In this document: positions 8,164-16,110 of the stretch, piece by piece | Numbering within the stretch: position 1 is the first letter of the stretch | Layout of the letters: every line of letters starts with the position of its first letter | From: CAZDIO01 sp964505555 | GTDB lineage: Bacteria > Bdellovibrionota_C > UBA2361 > SZUA-149 > CAZDIO01 | Assembly (NCBI GenBank): GCA_964505555.1 | Contig: CAZDIO010000064.1 | Location: 1-23,287 of the forward strand | Reading direction: 5' to 3' | Length of the DNA: 23,287 nucleotides | Position numbers and translations under genes: made by a program | The notes under the pieces: generated by a model | Told to the model about the DNA's origin: nothing | Databases searched by the model: none | What the model saw: the letters and a program-made list of their open reading frames with translations, nothing else

Positions 8164-8218
8164 AATCTACTTAATTTTTATCCTATTAAGCCTCTGAAGT
8201 ACGTATGTAGTTCAAATT

Positions 8219-10480
8219 ATGACCACTGACCCGACATCAAGCCAAGAAACTCCCCTCTTTAACCAAGACGCCCTTCTTGAAGGAGCTGTTCGACGAATTA
8301 CATTTCAAAACGAGGATCGAAGCTTCACCGTGTTACGAGTTGAGGTGGAAAAAACTGGAGTTCTTGCCACGGTGATTGGCCCACTTACTTCTGAACTTGG
8401 AAGTGGAACCAATATCGTTGCTCACGGTCGGTGGGAGACCCATCCAAAATTTGGAAAACAGTTTAAAGCGCGCTTTATTACGGAACAAAGACCAACGACA
8501 AAAGAAGCCATTGAGAAGTATCTCTCCTCCGGAAGCATTAAAGGTCTTGGTCCGGTACTTGCAAAACGAATCATCGATCAATTTGGGGAAAAAACATTAG
8601 AAATACTCGATGCCTCTCCTGAATCACTCTCAGAGGTGCCGGGGATTGGAAAAAAGAAATTATTAGAGATTCAAACCTCCTGGCTTGAAAAGCGTGGGGC
8701 ACGGGAGGTTATTTTATTTTTTCAAGAGCACGGCATCTCATTGGCACTTGCACAACGAATCTATCGCACCTACCGCGAACGTTCCATCGACGTGGTAAAA
8801 GAAAATCCCTATATTCTGACACGTGAAGTGTGGGGCATTGGATTTCATACCGCAGATAAAATCGCTCGACTCTTAGGAATTGCAGAGGATTCTCCTCTTC
8901 GCCTTGAAGCTGCACTCCTCTACACTCTCAAACGAGCAAGTGAAGACGGTCATTGTTTTCTCCCCAAAGGAGTTCTTGGAGCAAAGACAGTCAGCTTACT
9001 CCAACTTCACTCTGAGAACGAAAGCTCAATGGAGGAGGTTTTATCAAAGCTTATTCAATCAGGAGAGATCGTTTCACGAGGGGAGAGTATCTATTTAAGC
9101 TTTCTTGAACGCGCCGAGCGGTTACTCGCTGAAGAAATTACAGAACGCATCGCTGCGTCTCCTCAAGCCCCAATCTCTGAAGAGCTCATCTCAGCGTGCG
9201 CCCATCGCACCTACGATGTTCCAGGAACAAGTACGACACCGCCACGAATCATCAAACTCTCCTCTGAGCAAAAACAGGCTCTACAATTTGCAGCAACACA
9301 CACAATCACCGTAATCACCGGTGGCCCAGGGTGTGGAAAAACAACGGTGCTTCAAGCGGTAACAAACCTTTTTCGCTCTGCAGGGCTCTCAGTAAAACTT
9401 GCTGCTCCCACAGGAAGAGCTGCACAGCGTCTCTCGGAGGTGTGTGATGTCGAAGCCTCCACCATTCATCGTTTGCTAAAATTTGATCCTGCTACACGAC
9501 ACTTTCTCTTTACAAAAGACGATCCTCTTGCACTTGATGTGCTGATCCTTGATGAAAGCTCAATGATTGAACTCACCTTAGCGGCAAACCTCTTTGAGGC
9601 AATTCCGAAAGGCGCAAGAATCGTTATCGTTGGTGATGCAGATCAACTCCCGAGTGTAGGGCCCGGCCGATTCCTCGCCGATCTCTTGACGATTCCACAC
9701 CTTGCGGTGGTTCGCCTCCAGCACCTCTTTCGTCGGGGAGATGAATCCTCAATTACTCACATCGCCCACCAGGTCAATTCCGGAGTTGTTCCTGAAATCC
9801 CCTCCCCTGATGGAACGACAAAATGCGATGCGTATTTTTTAGGAATTTCTAGTGCTGAAGAAGGTGCGCTCCTTGTTGAGCGTTTGGTGTGTGAACAAAT
9901 TCCTAAAAAATTTGGTTTTGGAGCAAAAGAAATCACAGTACTCTCACCGATGAATAAAGGTGAACTAGGAATTATCTCATTGAATCTTCGTCTTCAAGCT
10001 CGTCTGACTCCAACAGACTCAACTGATTCTGTCTTAGTGCAAGGAAACATCGCCTTTCGCCTGGGTGACCGAGTGTGTCAGCGGGTTAACAATTACAATA
10101 TCACCGATGGTGGGGTCTTCAATGGTGATCAGGGAGAGATCATTGGAATTGATGGCGTTTCACAAACTCTCTCTGTCCAGCTTTGGGATGGCAGAATCAT
10201 TGAATATCCTCGAGAACTTCTCTATCAATTAGATCTTGCTTATGCCCTTACGATTCACCGTTCTCAAGGCTCTGAGGTACCGGTAGTGGTGCTGGTATTG
10301 CATGACTCCCACAGCATTATTCTTGAGCGGCAACTTCTCTATACTGCAATCACTCGAGCCAAGCGGCTATTGATAATTGTGGGACAAAGACGAGCTCTTG
10401 CTCTTGCTGTGAAAAAAACATTGGGAAGTAGACGTTACACCGCTCTTAGTGAACGATGTTTGCGTCCAGACGGAAGATAA
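8219..10480 (+). CDS. recD2: RecD2-type ATP-dependent DNA helicase (RecD/TraA family)
   Basis: The 753-residue product is a RecD2, a 5'-3' superfamily-1B helicase that acts without RecBC. An N-terminal OB-like domain (VRRITFQNEDRSFTVLRV) is followed by two helix-hairpin-helix DNA-binding units (IKGLGPVLAKRI and LSEVPGIGKKKLLEI). The motor has Walker A GGPGCGKTT at 368-376, Walker B LDESSM with Asp445-Glu446, motif III GDADQLPSVGPG at 472-483, LTIHRSQGSE near 677-686, and AITRAKRLLIIVG near 710. All core motifs are intact. The start is ATG 8219, with no clear Shine-Dalgarno. The patatin gene follows after only 8 bp, so the two are probably cotranscribed. No recB or recC is present in the window. 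Confidence 0.96.
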   Translation: MTTDPTSSQETPLFNQDALLEGAVRRITFQNEDRSFTVLRVEVEKTGVLATVIGPLTSELGSGTNIVAHGRWETHPKFGKQFKARFITEQRPTTKEAIEKYLSSGSIKGLGPVLAKRIIDQFGEKTLEILDASPESLSEVPGIGKKKLLEIQTSWLEKRGAREVILFFQEHGISLALAQRIYRTYRERSIDVVKENPYILTREVWGIGFHTADKIARLLGIAEDSPLRLEAALLYTLKRASEDGHCFLPKGVLGAKTVSLLQLHSENESSMEEVLSKLIQSGEIVSRGESIYLSFLERAERLLAEEITERIAASPQAPISEELISACAHRTYDVPGTSTTPPRIIKLSSEQKQALQFAATHTITVITGGPGCGKTTVLQAVTNLFRSAGLSVKLAAPTGRAAQRLSEVCDVEASTIHRLLKFDPATRHFLFTKDDPLALDVLILDESSMIELTLAANLFEAIPKGARIVIVGDADQLPSVGPGRFLADLLTIPHLAVVRLQHLFRRGDESSITHIAHQVNSGVVPEIPSPDGTTKCDAYFLGISSAEEGALLVERLVCEQIPKKFGFGAKEITVLSPMNKGELGIISLNLRLQARLTPTDSTDSVLVQGNIAFRLGDRVCQRVNNYNITDGGVFNGDQGEIIGIDGVSQTLSVQLWDGRIIEYPRELLYQLDLAYALTIHRSQGSEVPVVVLVLHDSHSIILERQLLYTAITRAKRLLIIVGQRRALALAVKKTLGSRRYTALSERCLRPDGR

Positions 10481-10488
10481 GAGTTAAT

Positions 10489-11403
10489 ATGAAATTAGGT
10501 ATTGCATTAGGTGGTGGTGGAGCAAAAGGATTTGCACATATCGGAGTTTTAAAAGTTCTCAAAGAAGCGGGAATCTCCCTCGATATAGTTGCGGGAACAA
10601 GTGTCGGGGCTCTTATTGGCGCTTTCTATGCCGACAACAATTTAGAGAAATTAGAAGAGGAAACCCGAAATATAAAACTCACTGAAATTCCCCGATTACT
10701 CAGCCCCACCTGGTCTCGACAAGGATTTTTTAGTGGAAATAACGCGCTCGAAAGAGTTGGTGGGCTCCTTGATGCACTGACCATTGAGCAATTAAAAAAG
10801 CCCTATGCTGCAATTAGCGTTGATCTGATCACGAGTAAGGTAGTTACGTTTACCAGTGGGAATCTTCGCCAAGCTCTTCGTGCTAGCATCTCTATTCCTG
10901 CGGTATTTACACCTGTTCAATATGAGCAGATGCTGCTTGTTGATGGCGGCACTCTTGAACCTGTCCCTGTTGAAGCGACAAAAGCGCTCGGTGGTGATTT
11001 TGTTATTGCTATAGATCTTTTTGGAAATGCTGCAAAGGGATGGGAAACAAGATCCTTATTTGACTTACACCAACTCCCCGCTCCTCTTGTTACCGCGCTT
11101 GATTATATTCGTTCTGTCTCTGCCAAAACTCCGCTTGCTGAGTGGTTTGATCCAAAAGATGAGCAATCGGTTCAACTCCCAAGCGTTATTGAAATTATTG
11201 AACGTACGTTGCAGATATCTCAACAATCCATAACTCAATCTCGGCTCCGTGAATTTCCTCCAAATATATTGATTCAACCAGATGTTTCTGACATTGGTCT
11301 CTTGGATTTTCACCGGGGAGATTGTGGTATTGAACGAGGCATTGCCGCCGCAACAGCCGCGCTTCCTGCAATTGAAACAGCACTATCGAGGTCAAAGATT
11401 TAA
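10489..11403 (+). CDS. Patatin-like phospholipase (RssA/NTE type)
   Basis: The ATG at 10489 gives 304 residues and has GGAAG/AAGAG just upstream. An ATG 33 bases earlier would overlap recD2 and add an unmatched MFASRR-type extension. The patatin signatures are complete: the oxyanion hole GGGGAKG (8-14), the nucleophile Ser38 in GTSVG, and the catalytic Asp152 in LLVDGGTLEPVP. The tail LLDFHRGDCGIERGIAAA matches the conserved C-terminal part of bacterial RssA-like proteins. The enzyme is a predicted Ser-Asp dyad lipid acyl hydrolase. There is no signal peptide, so it probably acts at the cytoplasmic face of the membrane. It lies between recD2 and yjbQ in a rightward cluster; I see no functional link to the helicase. 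Confidence 0.93.
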   Translation: MKLGIALGGGGAKGFAHIGVLKVLKEAGISLDIVAGTSVGALIGAFYADNNLEKLEEETRNIKLTEIPRLLSPTWSRQGFFSGNNALERVGGLLDALTIEQLKKPYAAISVDLITSKVVTFTSGNLRQALRASISIPAVFTPVQYEQMLLVDGGTLEPVPVEATKALGGDFVIAIDLFGNAAKGWETRSLFDLHQLPAPLVTALDYIRSVSAKTPLAEWFDPKDEQSVQLPSVIEIIERTLQISQQSITQSRLREFPPNILIQPDVSDIGLLDFHRGDCGIERGIAAATAALPAIETALSRSKI

Positions 11404-11437
11404 AGGAAAATCACAAAAATTATAGATAGAGCCAAAA

Positions 11438-11845
11438 ATGATTACCCCCCTCACCCTTGAAACCAAATCCCAAGGTCTCAAAGAGATAACAGCCGAAATA
11501 AAACGAGTTGTTCAGCGTTCAGGAATTTCTGAGGGGCTCTGCGTGCTCTTTCTCCAGCATACCTCAGCAAGCTTACTTATTCAGGAGAATGCCGATCCTT
11601 CTGCCCGAGCAGATCTTGAAGCGTGGTTAGATCGTTTAGTAAAAGAAAACGATGCGCTCTTTACTCACACCTCAGAAGGGGCAGATGATATGCCCTCACA
11701 TATTAAAGCAGCTCTTACCGCAACTTCTCTTAGCATTCCAATTGTCTCAGGAGAACTTGTGCTTGGAACTTGGCAAGGAATATATCTTTGGGAACATAGG
11801 AAAGGAAAACAAACTCGCCACCTGGTAGTATACATCTCAACCTAG
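11438..11845 (+). CDS. yjbQ: YjbQ/UPF0047 family protein (secondary thiamine-phosphate synthase enzyme)
   Basis: This compact 135-residue protein is of normal length for the family. It shows LFLQHTSASLLIQENADP near residues 38-55, THTSEGADDMPSHIKAAL near 76-93, and GTWQGIYLWEHR near the C-terminus. Members form small beta-rich trimers with conserved His residues that resemble a metal or phosphate site. E. coli YjbQ has weak thiamine-phosphate synthase activity, and its natural role is uncertain. The gene lies 34 bp after the patatin gene on the same strand. Its stop codon overlaps that of convergent dnaE within CTAG at 11842-11845, and no terminator hairpin is visible between them. Confidence 0.92.
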   Translation: MITPLTLETKSQGLKEITAEIKRVVQRSGISEGLCVLFLQHTSASLLIQENADPSARADLEAWLDRLVKENDALFTHTSEGADDMPSHIKAALTATSLSIPIVSGELVLGTWQGIYLWEHRKGKQTRHLVVYIST

Positions 11846-14800
11846 CGAAACGTCATCACCGGCTCACCAAACAACTCTTCTATTTTGTTACATAATGTTT
11901 CTGAAGGTTCGATACGAATCTGCTCTGGAAGAGAAAGTGTCGTTTCGCTGTGCTCATTTCGAAAAAGAACTAACTTTACAGGACAGTTTCCCTGATGAGA
12001 CAGGAGGAGTTTTTTTAATTGCACAAACTTCTTATTGTCACAAGAGTGATGTGCCAAACGAACAATCGCCTCCTTTGCACTCCGATCACGAAGCGCGATG
12101 GCTGATTGTACTTCATTGGCAACAAGCACCCTTCTTTCGTCAGAAACATCGAGTCGACCATTTACAATTATCGGATCTTCAGAGGCAAGAAGGTTCTGCA
12201 CTTTCTGATACACATCTGGCCAAACAATCACCTCTACGGTACCAACTAAATCTTCAAGCATGAACGTTGCATAACGATCTCCTTTCTTCGTATTTTTTAA
12301 CTTAAGAAAGGTCGCCACTCCTGCAACATTTACTTGCGCGCCATCGGTCAGTCGCTGTACGGCTTCTACGGTTTGTGATCCAAAAAGTTGTAGTTCTTTT
12401 TTAAATTTTTCAAGTGGATGACCGGTCAGATAAAACCCCAACGCCTCTCTCTCAAAAGAGAGACGAATATTTACAGGCCACTCAGGAATCGGTTGACGTG
12501 AGGGAGGAACAATCAGTGAGTTCCCCTTATCTTTTGTATCAAACAATCCTAACTGTCCTTCAATATTTCTTGCCCTGGATGTTTGAACAAGCTTTAGCAC
12601 CGGTTCTAAGAGGTCCATCAATTCTGCTCGAGATTGCTTCGTCCAATCAAAGCATCCAGCCTTAGTAAAGCTTTCTAACGTTCTTCGATTTAACAGTGTT
12701 GAATCCAATCGATTACAGAAATCAATAAAGCTAACGAACTTTCCTCCTTTTTTTCTCTCCTCAATAATTTTCTGAACAGCTTTTTCGCCAATTCCCTTTA
12801 TCGCCGCAAGTCCAAATACGATCTTTCCTCCAACCACCCGAAATCCAACATCTCCCGCGTTAACATCAGGAGGAAGAACTTCTACCCCCATCTCTCGACA
12901 CTCATTTAAGTTCTTTAATGTTTTATCAGTGTCACTCATTTCAAGCGTCATCAATGCCGCCATAAAATGTCGAGGATAGTGCGTCTTCAAGTACGCGGTT
13001 TGAAAGGAAACAAGCGCATAGGCAACAGAATGGCTTCGGTTAAATCCGTAGCGAGCAAATGTTTCCATCTGGTCAAAGATTTCTGCCGCCAACTTATCAC
13101 TGATATTAAGTTTCGTAGACCCGGTAATAAAAATCTCTCGTTGCTTGGCCATCTCTTCAGGTTTCTTCTTCCCCATCGCTCTTCGAAGAATATCTGCTTC
13201 TCCAAGAGAATATCCGGCCATGTCTCGAGCGATCTGCATGATCTGCTCCTGATAGAGGATAATGCCGTACGTGTCCTTAAGAATCGGTTCAAGCACTGGA
13301 TGAAGATAACGAACCGGCTCTCGACCATGTTTGCGATTGATGAAATGATCCACCATCCCCGCATCCAACGGACCCGGGCGATAGAGCGCTAAAATCGCCA
13401 CGAGATCTTCAAAGCAGGTCGGCTTCAAGCGCGCCACCATATCTGTAATGCCACTTGACTCTAATTGAAAAACACCGATCGTTCTTCCCGCACCAATGAG
13501 TCGATATGTTTTTTTGTCTTCAAGAGAGAGTGAATTCAGATCGATTTTTATTCCTTCACTTTCCTCAATAAGCGCCACGGCTTGTCTCAATACGGTGAGA
13601 GTTTTTAGACCAAGAAAATCAAACTTCACTAACCCAATCTTTTCAACATAGTTCATAGAAAGCTGGGTTACGACCTGATTGTCCTTATCCACCATCAGCG
13701 GAAGAAGTTCCATGACTGCGCGATCAGCTACTACGATCCCAGCAGCATGGGTCGAGGTATGACGAGAGAGACCTTCGAGCTTCATTGCTAACTCAATGAG
13801 CTCTTTTCCCTCCCCATCTGCATACTCTCGAAGGCGTTTTTCCATCTTCAGCGCTTCAGTAAGAGAGTAATCAAAGCCTTGACGGGGCGCAGGGATCAGT
13901 TTTGCAATTCGGTCTGTCTCTGCATAGCTAAGACCAAGTACTCGCCCAACATCTTTAATTGCTGCTTTGGCCTTGAGAGTTCCAAAGGTGACGATCTGTG
14001 CAACTTTATCGTGACCATATTTTGTGCGCACATATTCAATCACTTTATCTCGTCCATAGATACAGAAGTCGACATCGATATCAGGAAGACTAATTCGTTC
14101 AGGATTGAGAAACCGCTCAAAGAGCAACTTATGTTGAATCGGATCAACCTCCGTAATCGAGAGCGCATAGGCAACAAGAGAGCCTGCAGCGCTTCCTCTT
14201 CCGGGTCCAACAGGAATATCATTTTTCTTCGCCCATCGAACAAAATCAGAAACCACAAGAAAGTAACTGACAAAACCAGTATCGAGAATCATCCGAATCT
14301 CATCGTGGAGACGTTTCTTGTAGATCGTTTTTTTCTCAGCAGAGATCTCAATATTCTGTGTTTTCAGTTCTTCAAAACGAATCGCTAAACCATTCTCCGC
14401 TTCTCGAGAAAATAGATCTTCTAACTTCTCATTCTCAGGAGGAGTATATTTTGGCATATGGTAGTGAGAGAAATCAAAAACAACATTGCAGCGATCGGCA
14501 ATGAGTTTGGAGTGAGAGATCGCATCATGAAACTGTGGAAGTTCTAATTTCATCTCCTCTTCCGTTTTGAGGTGAAGGTTTGCTCCCTGATGCGTCATTC
14601 TGTCCTGATCCGTAATCAGCTTCCCCGTAGAAACGCACATGAGAACCTCTTGGGCATAATGATCGTCACGTCCAAGGTAGTGACAATCGTTTGTCGCAAT
14701 AAGCCCAATTCCAAGCGTGGTTCCGATGTCCCGCGCAAAAGCGTTTAATTTCTTTTGTTCTGGAAAATCATGCGGTTGAACTTCAAGAAAGTAGTCCTCT

Positions 14801-15306
14801 CCAAAGAGTTTCTGAAACTTCGAAGCAAAGATCCTCGCCCCCGTGATATCTCCAGCCTGAGCAAAAGAGGCAAATTCACTAGAAACACAACCACTGAGAC
14901 AAACAAGACCATCCTTATACTTTTCAAGGATCTCAAAATCTATCCGCGGCTTAAAATAAAACCCCTCTAGGTAGGCGATGCTGACTAAGCGACAAAGATT
15001 TTGATATCCTGTAAGATCTTTTGCGAGAAGAGTTAAATGGTGCGTGGCACTTCCACCTTCTTTTTTTAATTTTTTTTCATGTCGACTGCCCGCAGTAATA
15101 TATACTTCACAACCGATAATTGGTTTTATCTCTGCTTGGGTCGCCGCAAGGTAAAACTCCACCGCACCGTGCATGTTTCCATGATCGGTCATCGCTACGG
15201 CGCTCTGACCGTTCTCTTTTACACGAGAGAGTAGATCTTGAATTTTGATTGCGCCATCAAGGACGCTATACTGAGTGTGCAGATGAAGATGAACGAAACT
15301 AGACAT
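11842..15306 (-). CDS. dnaE: DNA polymerase III alpha subunit
   Basis: The 1154-residue protein is a full DnaE1-type replicative polymerase. An N-terminal PHP domain opens with FVHLHLHTQYSVLDGAI and MTDHGNMHG, with its metal-binding histidines intact. The polymerase core has PVGPGRGSAAGSLVAYAL (366-383) and PDIDVDF (408-414), giving catalytic Asp409 and Asp411. The third catalytic Asp is in VKFDFLGLKTL. Then follow the fingers (YRPGPLDAGMVDHFI, ILYQEQIM, RRAMGKKKPEEM), a helix-hairpin-helix (IKGIGEKAVQKII), and an OB fold (VNVAGVATFLKLKN, VEVIVWPDVY). The C-terminal region is short and ends near VMTFR. It synthesises the chromosome with the beta clamp and other holoenzyme subunits. No Shine-Dalgarno is evident before ATG 15306; a promoter candidate lies at 15348-15376. 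Confidence 0.98.
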   Translation of the reverse strand: MSSFVHLHLHTQYSVLDGAIKIQDLLSRVKENGQSAVAMTDHGNMHGAVEFYLAATQAEIKPIIGCEVYITAGSRHEKKLKKEGGSATHHLTLLAKDLTGYQNLCRLVSIAYLEGFYFKPRIDFEILEKYKDGLVCLSGCVSSEFASFAQAGDITGARIFASKFQKLFGEDYFLEVQPHDFPEQKKLNAFARDIGTTLGIGLIATNDCHYLGRDDHYAQEVLMCVSTGKLITDQDRMTHQGANLHLKTEEEMKLELPQFHDAISHSKLIADRCNVVFDFSHYHMPKYTPPENEKLEDLFSREAENGLAIRFEELKTQNIEISAEKKTIYKKRLHDEIRMILDTGFVSYFLVVSDFVRWAKKNDIPVGPGRGSAAGSLVAYALSITEVDPIQHKLLFERFLNPERISLPDIDVDFCIYGRDKVIEYVRTKYGHDKVAQIVTFGTLKAKAAIKDVGRVLGLSYAETDRIAKLIPAPRQGFDYSLTEALKMEKRLREYADGEGKELIELAMKLEGLSRHTSTHAAGIVVADRAVMELLPLMVDKDNQVVTQLSMNYVEKIGLVKFDFLGLKTLTVLRQAVALIEESEGIKIDLNSLSLEDKKTYRLIGAGRTIGVFQLESSGITDMVARLKPTCFEDLVAILALYRPGPLDAGMVDHFINRKHGREPVRYLHPVLEPILKDTYGIILYQEQIMQIARDMAGYSLGEADILRRAMGKKKPEEMAKQREIFITGSTKLNISDKLAAEIFDQMETFARYGFNRSHSVAYALVSFQTAYLKTHYPRHFMAALMTLEMSDTDKTLKNLNECREMGVEVLPPDVNAGDVGFRVVGGKIVFGLAAIKGIGEKAVQKIIEERKKGGKFVSFIDFCNRLDSTLLNRRTLESFTKAGCFDWTKQSRAELMDLLEPVLKLVQTSRARNIEGQLGLFDTKDKGNSLIVPPSRQPIPEWPVNIRLSFEREALGFYLTGHPLEKFKKELQLFGSQTVEAVQRLTDGAQVNVAGVATFLKLKNTKKGDRYATFMLEDLVGTVEVIVWPDVYQKVQNLLASEDPIIVNGRLDVSDERRVLVANEVQSAIALRDRSAKEAIVRLAHHSCDNKKFVQLKKLLLSHQGNCPVKLVLFRNEHSETTLSLPEQIRIEPSETLCNKIEELFGEPVMTFR

Positions 15307-15347
15307 GAAGCACTAATCCACAAAGCTGTTGCTTTAAGTAACTTGTT

Positions 15348-15376
15348 CTTTTACTTCAGCAGCTCTATGCGGTCAA
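15348..15376 (-). promoter_or_regulatory. Candidate promoter of dnaE with an overlapping dyad
   Basis: On the minus strand TTGACC (15376-15371) and TAAAAG (15353-15348) are 17 bases apart, with 5/6 and 4/6 consensus matches. Transcription would start about 35 bases before the dnaE ATG. A short dyad, AAGTAA at 15336-15341 with TTACTT at 15351-15356, covers the -10 and could be a regulator site. Beyond this the 142 bp between dnaE and the terminator hold nothing obvious. Confidence 0.4.
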
Positions 15377-15448
15377 TGTCTGTCCTTCCTTTCTCCCCTG
15401 AGCAACTTTCTCGTAAAATTCCCCTCAGTAAAAAGAGCTATAAAGAAG

Positions 15449-15488
15449 AAGAGATACAGAGAGACTAAGGGGTCTCAATGTATCTCTT
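15449..15488 (-). terminator. Hairpin terminator downstream of the HU-like gene
   Basis: A strong stem-loop begins 6 bp beyond the stop of the HU-like gene. AAGAGATAC (15449-15457) pairs perfectly with GTATCTCTT (15480-15488), and an inner GAGAC/GTCTC pair (15461-15465 and 15472-15476) closes a six-base loop. On the minus strand it is followed by a pyrimidine tail, CTTCTTTATAG. On the plus strand it runs into seven T, so it could terminate in both directions. Confidence 0.75.
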
Positions 15489-15493
15489 TTTTT

Positions 15494-15844
15494 CTATCCT
15501 TTTTTTGCCGGAGACTCATTGACAACGTCTTTCAACTTGTCAGAGGAGGTAAAACGTGGATAGGACTTTGCCGGTATTGCAATTTCAGCTCCAGTTTTTG
15601 GGTTTCTTCCTTTGCGAGCTTCTCGTTCTTGGAGATAAAAGCGACCAAAGTTTCTAATCGTAACATCTCGACCTGCCTTTAACTCAGCTTCCACAGCAGC
15701 AAATACGTTTTGAATCTGCTTCGTTGCGTCTTGATCACTAACACTCGCAGTTTTTGAAAGTGTCTGAACAAGATTTTCCGGGCTAGCAAAAGCAACCCCA
15801 GAAAAGCATAAAAGAGCGACAACAACACGAGTAATTGATTTCAT
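15494..15844 (-). CDS. HU-family DNA-binding protein with an N-terminal Sec signal peptide (predicted exported HU)
   Basis: The 116-residue protein begins with a textbook signal peptide: basic MKSITR, hydrophobic VVVALLCFSGVAF, and an Ala-X-Ala-type cleavage site after AFA (about residue 20). It is followed by an apparently complete HU domain: helical ENLVQTLSKTASVSDQDATK, then DVTIRNFGRFYLQEREARKG, the DNA-intercalating arm motif RNPKTG, then IPAKSYPRF and LKDVVN. HU proteins bend and coat DNA in the cytoplasm, so an exported version is odd. No start codon lies between the signal peptide and the HU domain, so the leader is integral. Cys14 does not fit a lipobox. AAAAGGA precedes the ATG. It has its own 5' region and terminator, so it is probably monocistronic. 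Location and role are inferred only. Confidence 0.88.
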   Translation of the reverse strand: MKSITRVVVALLCFSGVAFASPENLVQTLSKTASVSDQDATKQIQNVFAAVEAELKAGRDVTIRNFGRFYLQEREARKGRNPKTGAEIAIPAKSYPRFTSSDKLKDVVNESPAKKG

Positions 15845-15992
15845 AACTAATCCTTTTTGTTTATTTTTTACTATAAATATCTCTCAGAAAGCAGAGCTTC
15901 TCTAAAGCCTTCTCTCTGAGTTCTCACCTATTATCGTGTTTTTTTAGAAAAGTTTTCGCCCCAAAGGATATTTATTTGCGGTTGGGGACAGG
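15845..15992 (-). other. Untranslated leader/promoter region of the HU-like gene
   Basis: This stretch upstream of the HU-like gene is AT-rich near the start codon. It holds nested short dyads: TCTGAG at 15915-15920 with CTCAGA at 15883-15888, and AGAG/CTCT at 15893-15896 and 15900-15903. These could fold the leader RNA into an imperfect hairpin. The Shine-Dalgarno AAGGA is about 7 bases before the ATG. I cannot identify a convincing -35/-10 pair. Confidence 0.35.
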
Positions 15993-16080
15993 TTGAACAC
16001 AGAGTCTCACAGGGTTACACAGAGTTAAGATCTTTTATCTTCTTAAAACTCTGTGTAACCCTGTGAAACTCTGTGTTCAA
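15993..16080. repeat. Long inverted repeat, 34-bp arms made of three 10-bp CACAGAG-type units (element A)
   Basis: Left arm 15993-16026 and right arm 16047-16080 are reverse complements at 33 of 34 positions; the one mismatch is at 16006. Each arm contains three consecutive 10-bp units with cores CACAGAG, CACAGGG and CACAGAG. The 20-bp loop contains a further small dyad, AAGAT/ATCTT (16027-16031 and 16037-16041). It lies 30 bp beyond the stop of the PHP-like gene and has no T-run on either side, so it is not a classical terminator. A structurally matching element lies at 22674-22755. Confidence 0.9.
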
Positions 16081-16110
16081 TAATAATCAGCCGAGACTCT
16101 GCAAGAACCT

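Noticed and set aside
10456..10488. Upstream ATG of the patatin gene
   Set aside because: It overlaps the end of recD2 and adds 11 basic residues not expected in the family, while ATG 10489 has a better placed ribosome site.
13879..14388. 169-codon plus-strand ORF within dnaE
   Set aside because: Antisense shadow of a strongly conserved dnaE region, with no protein features of its own.
15238..15468. 76-codon plus-strand ORF over the dnaE start
   Set aside because: Overlaps dnaE and its promoter antisense and runs into the terminator hairpin; no family features.
15993..16080. Direct repeats read as a CRISPR array
   Set aside because: The units are 10 bp without spacers and are arranged as one inverted pair; no cas genes are present.
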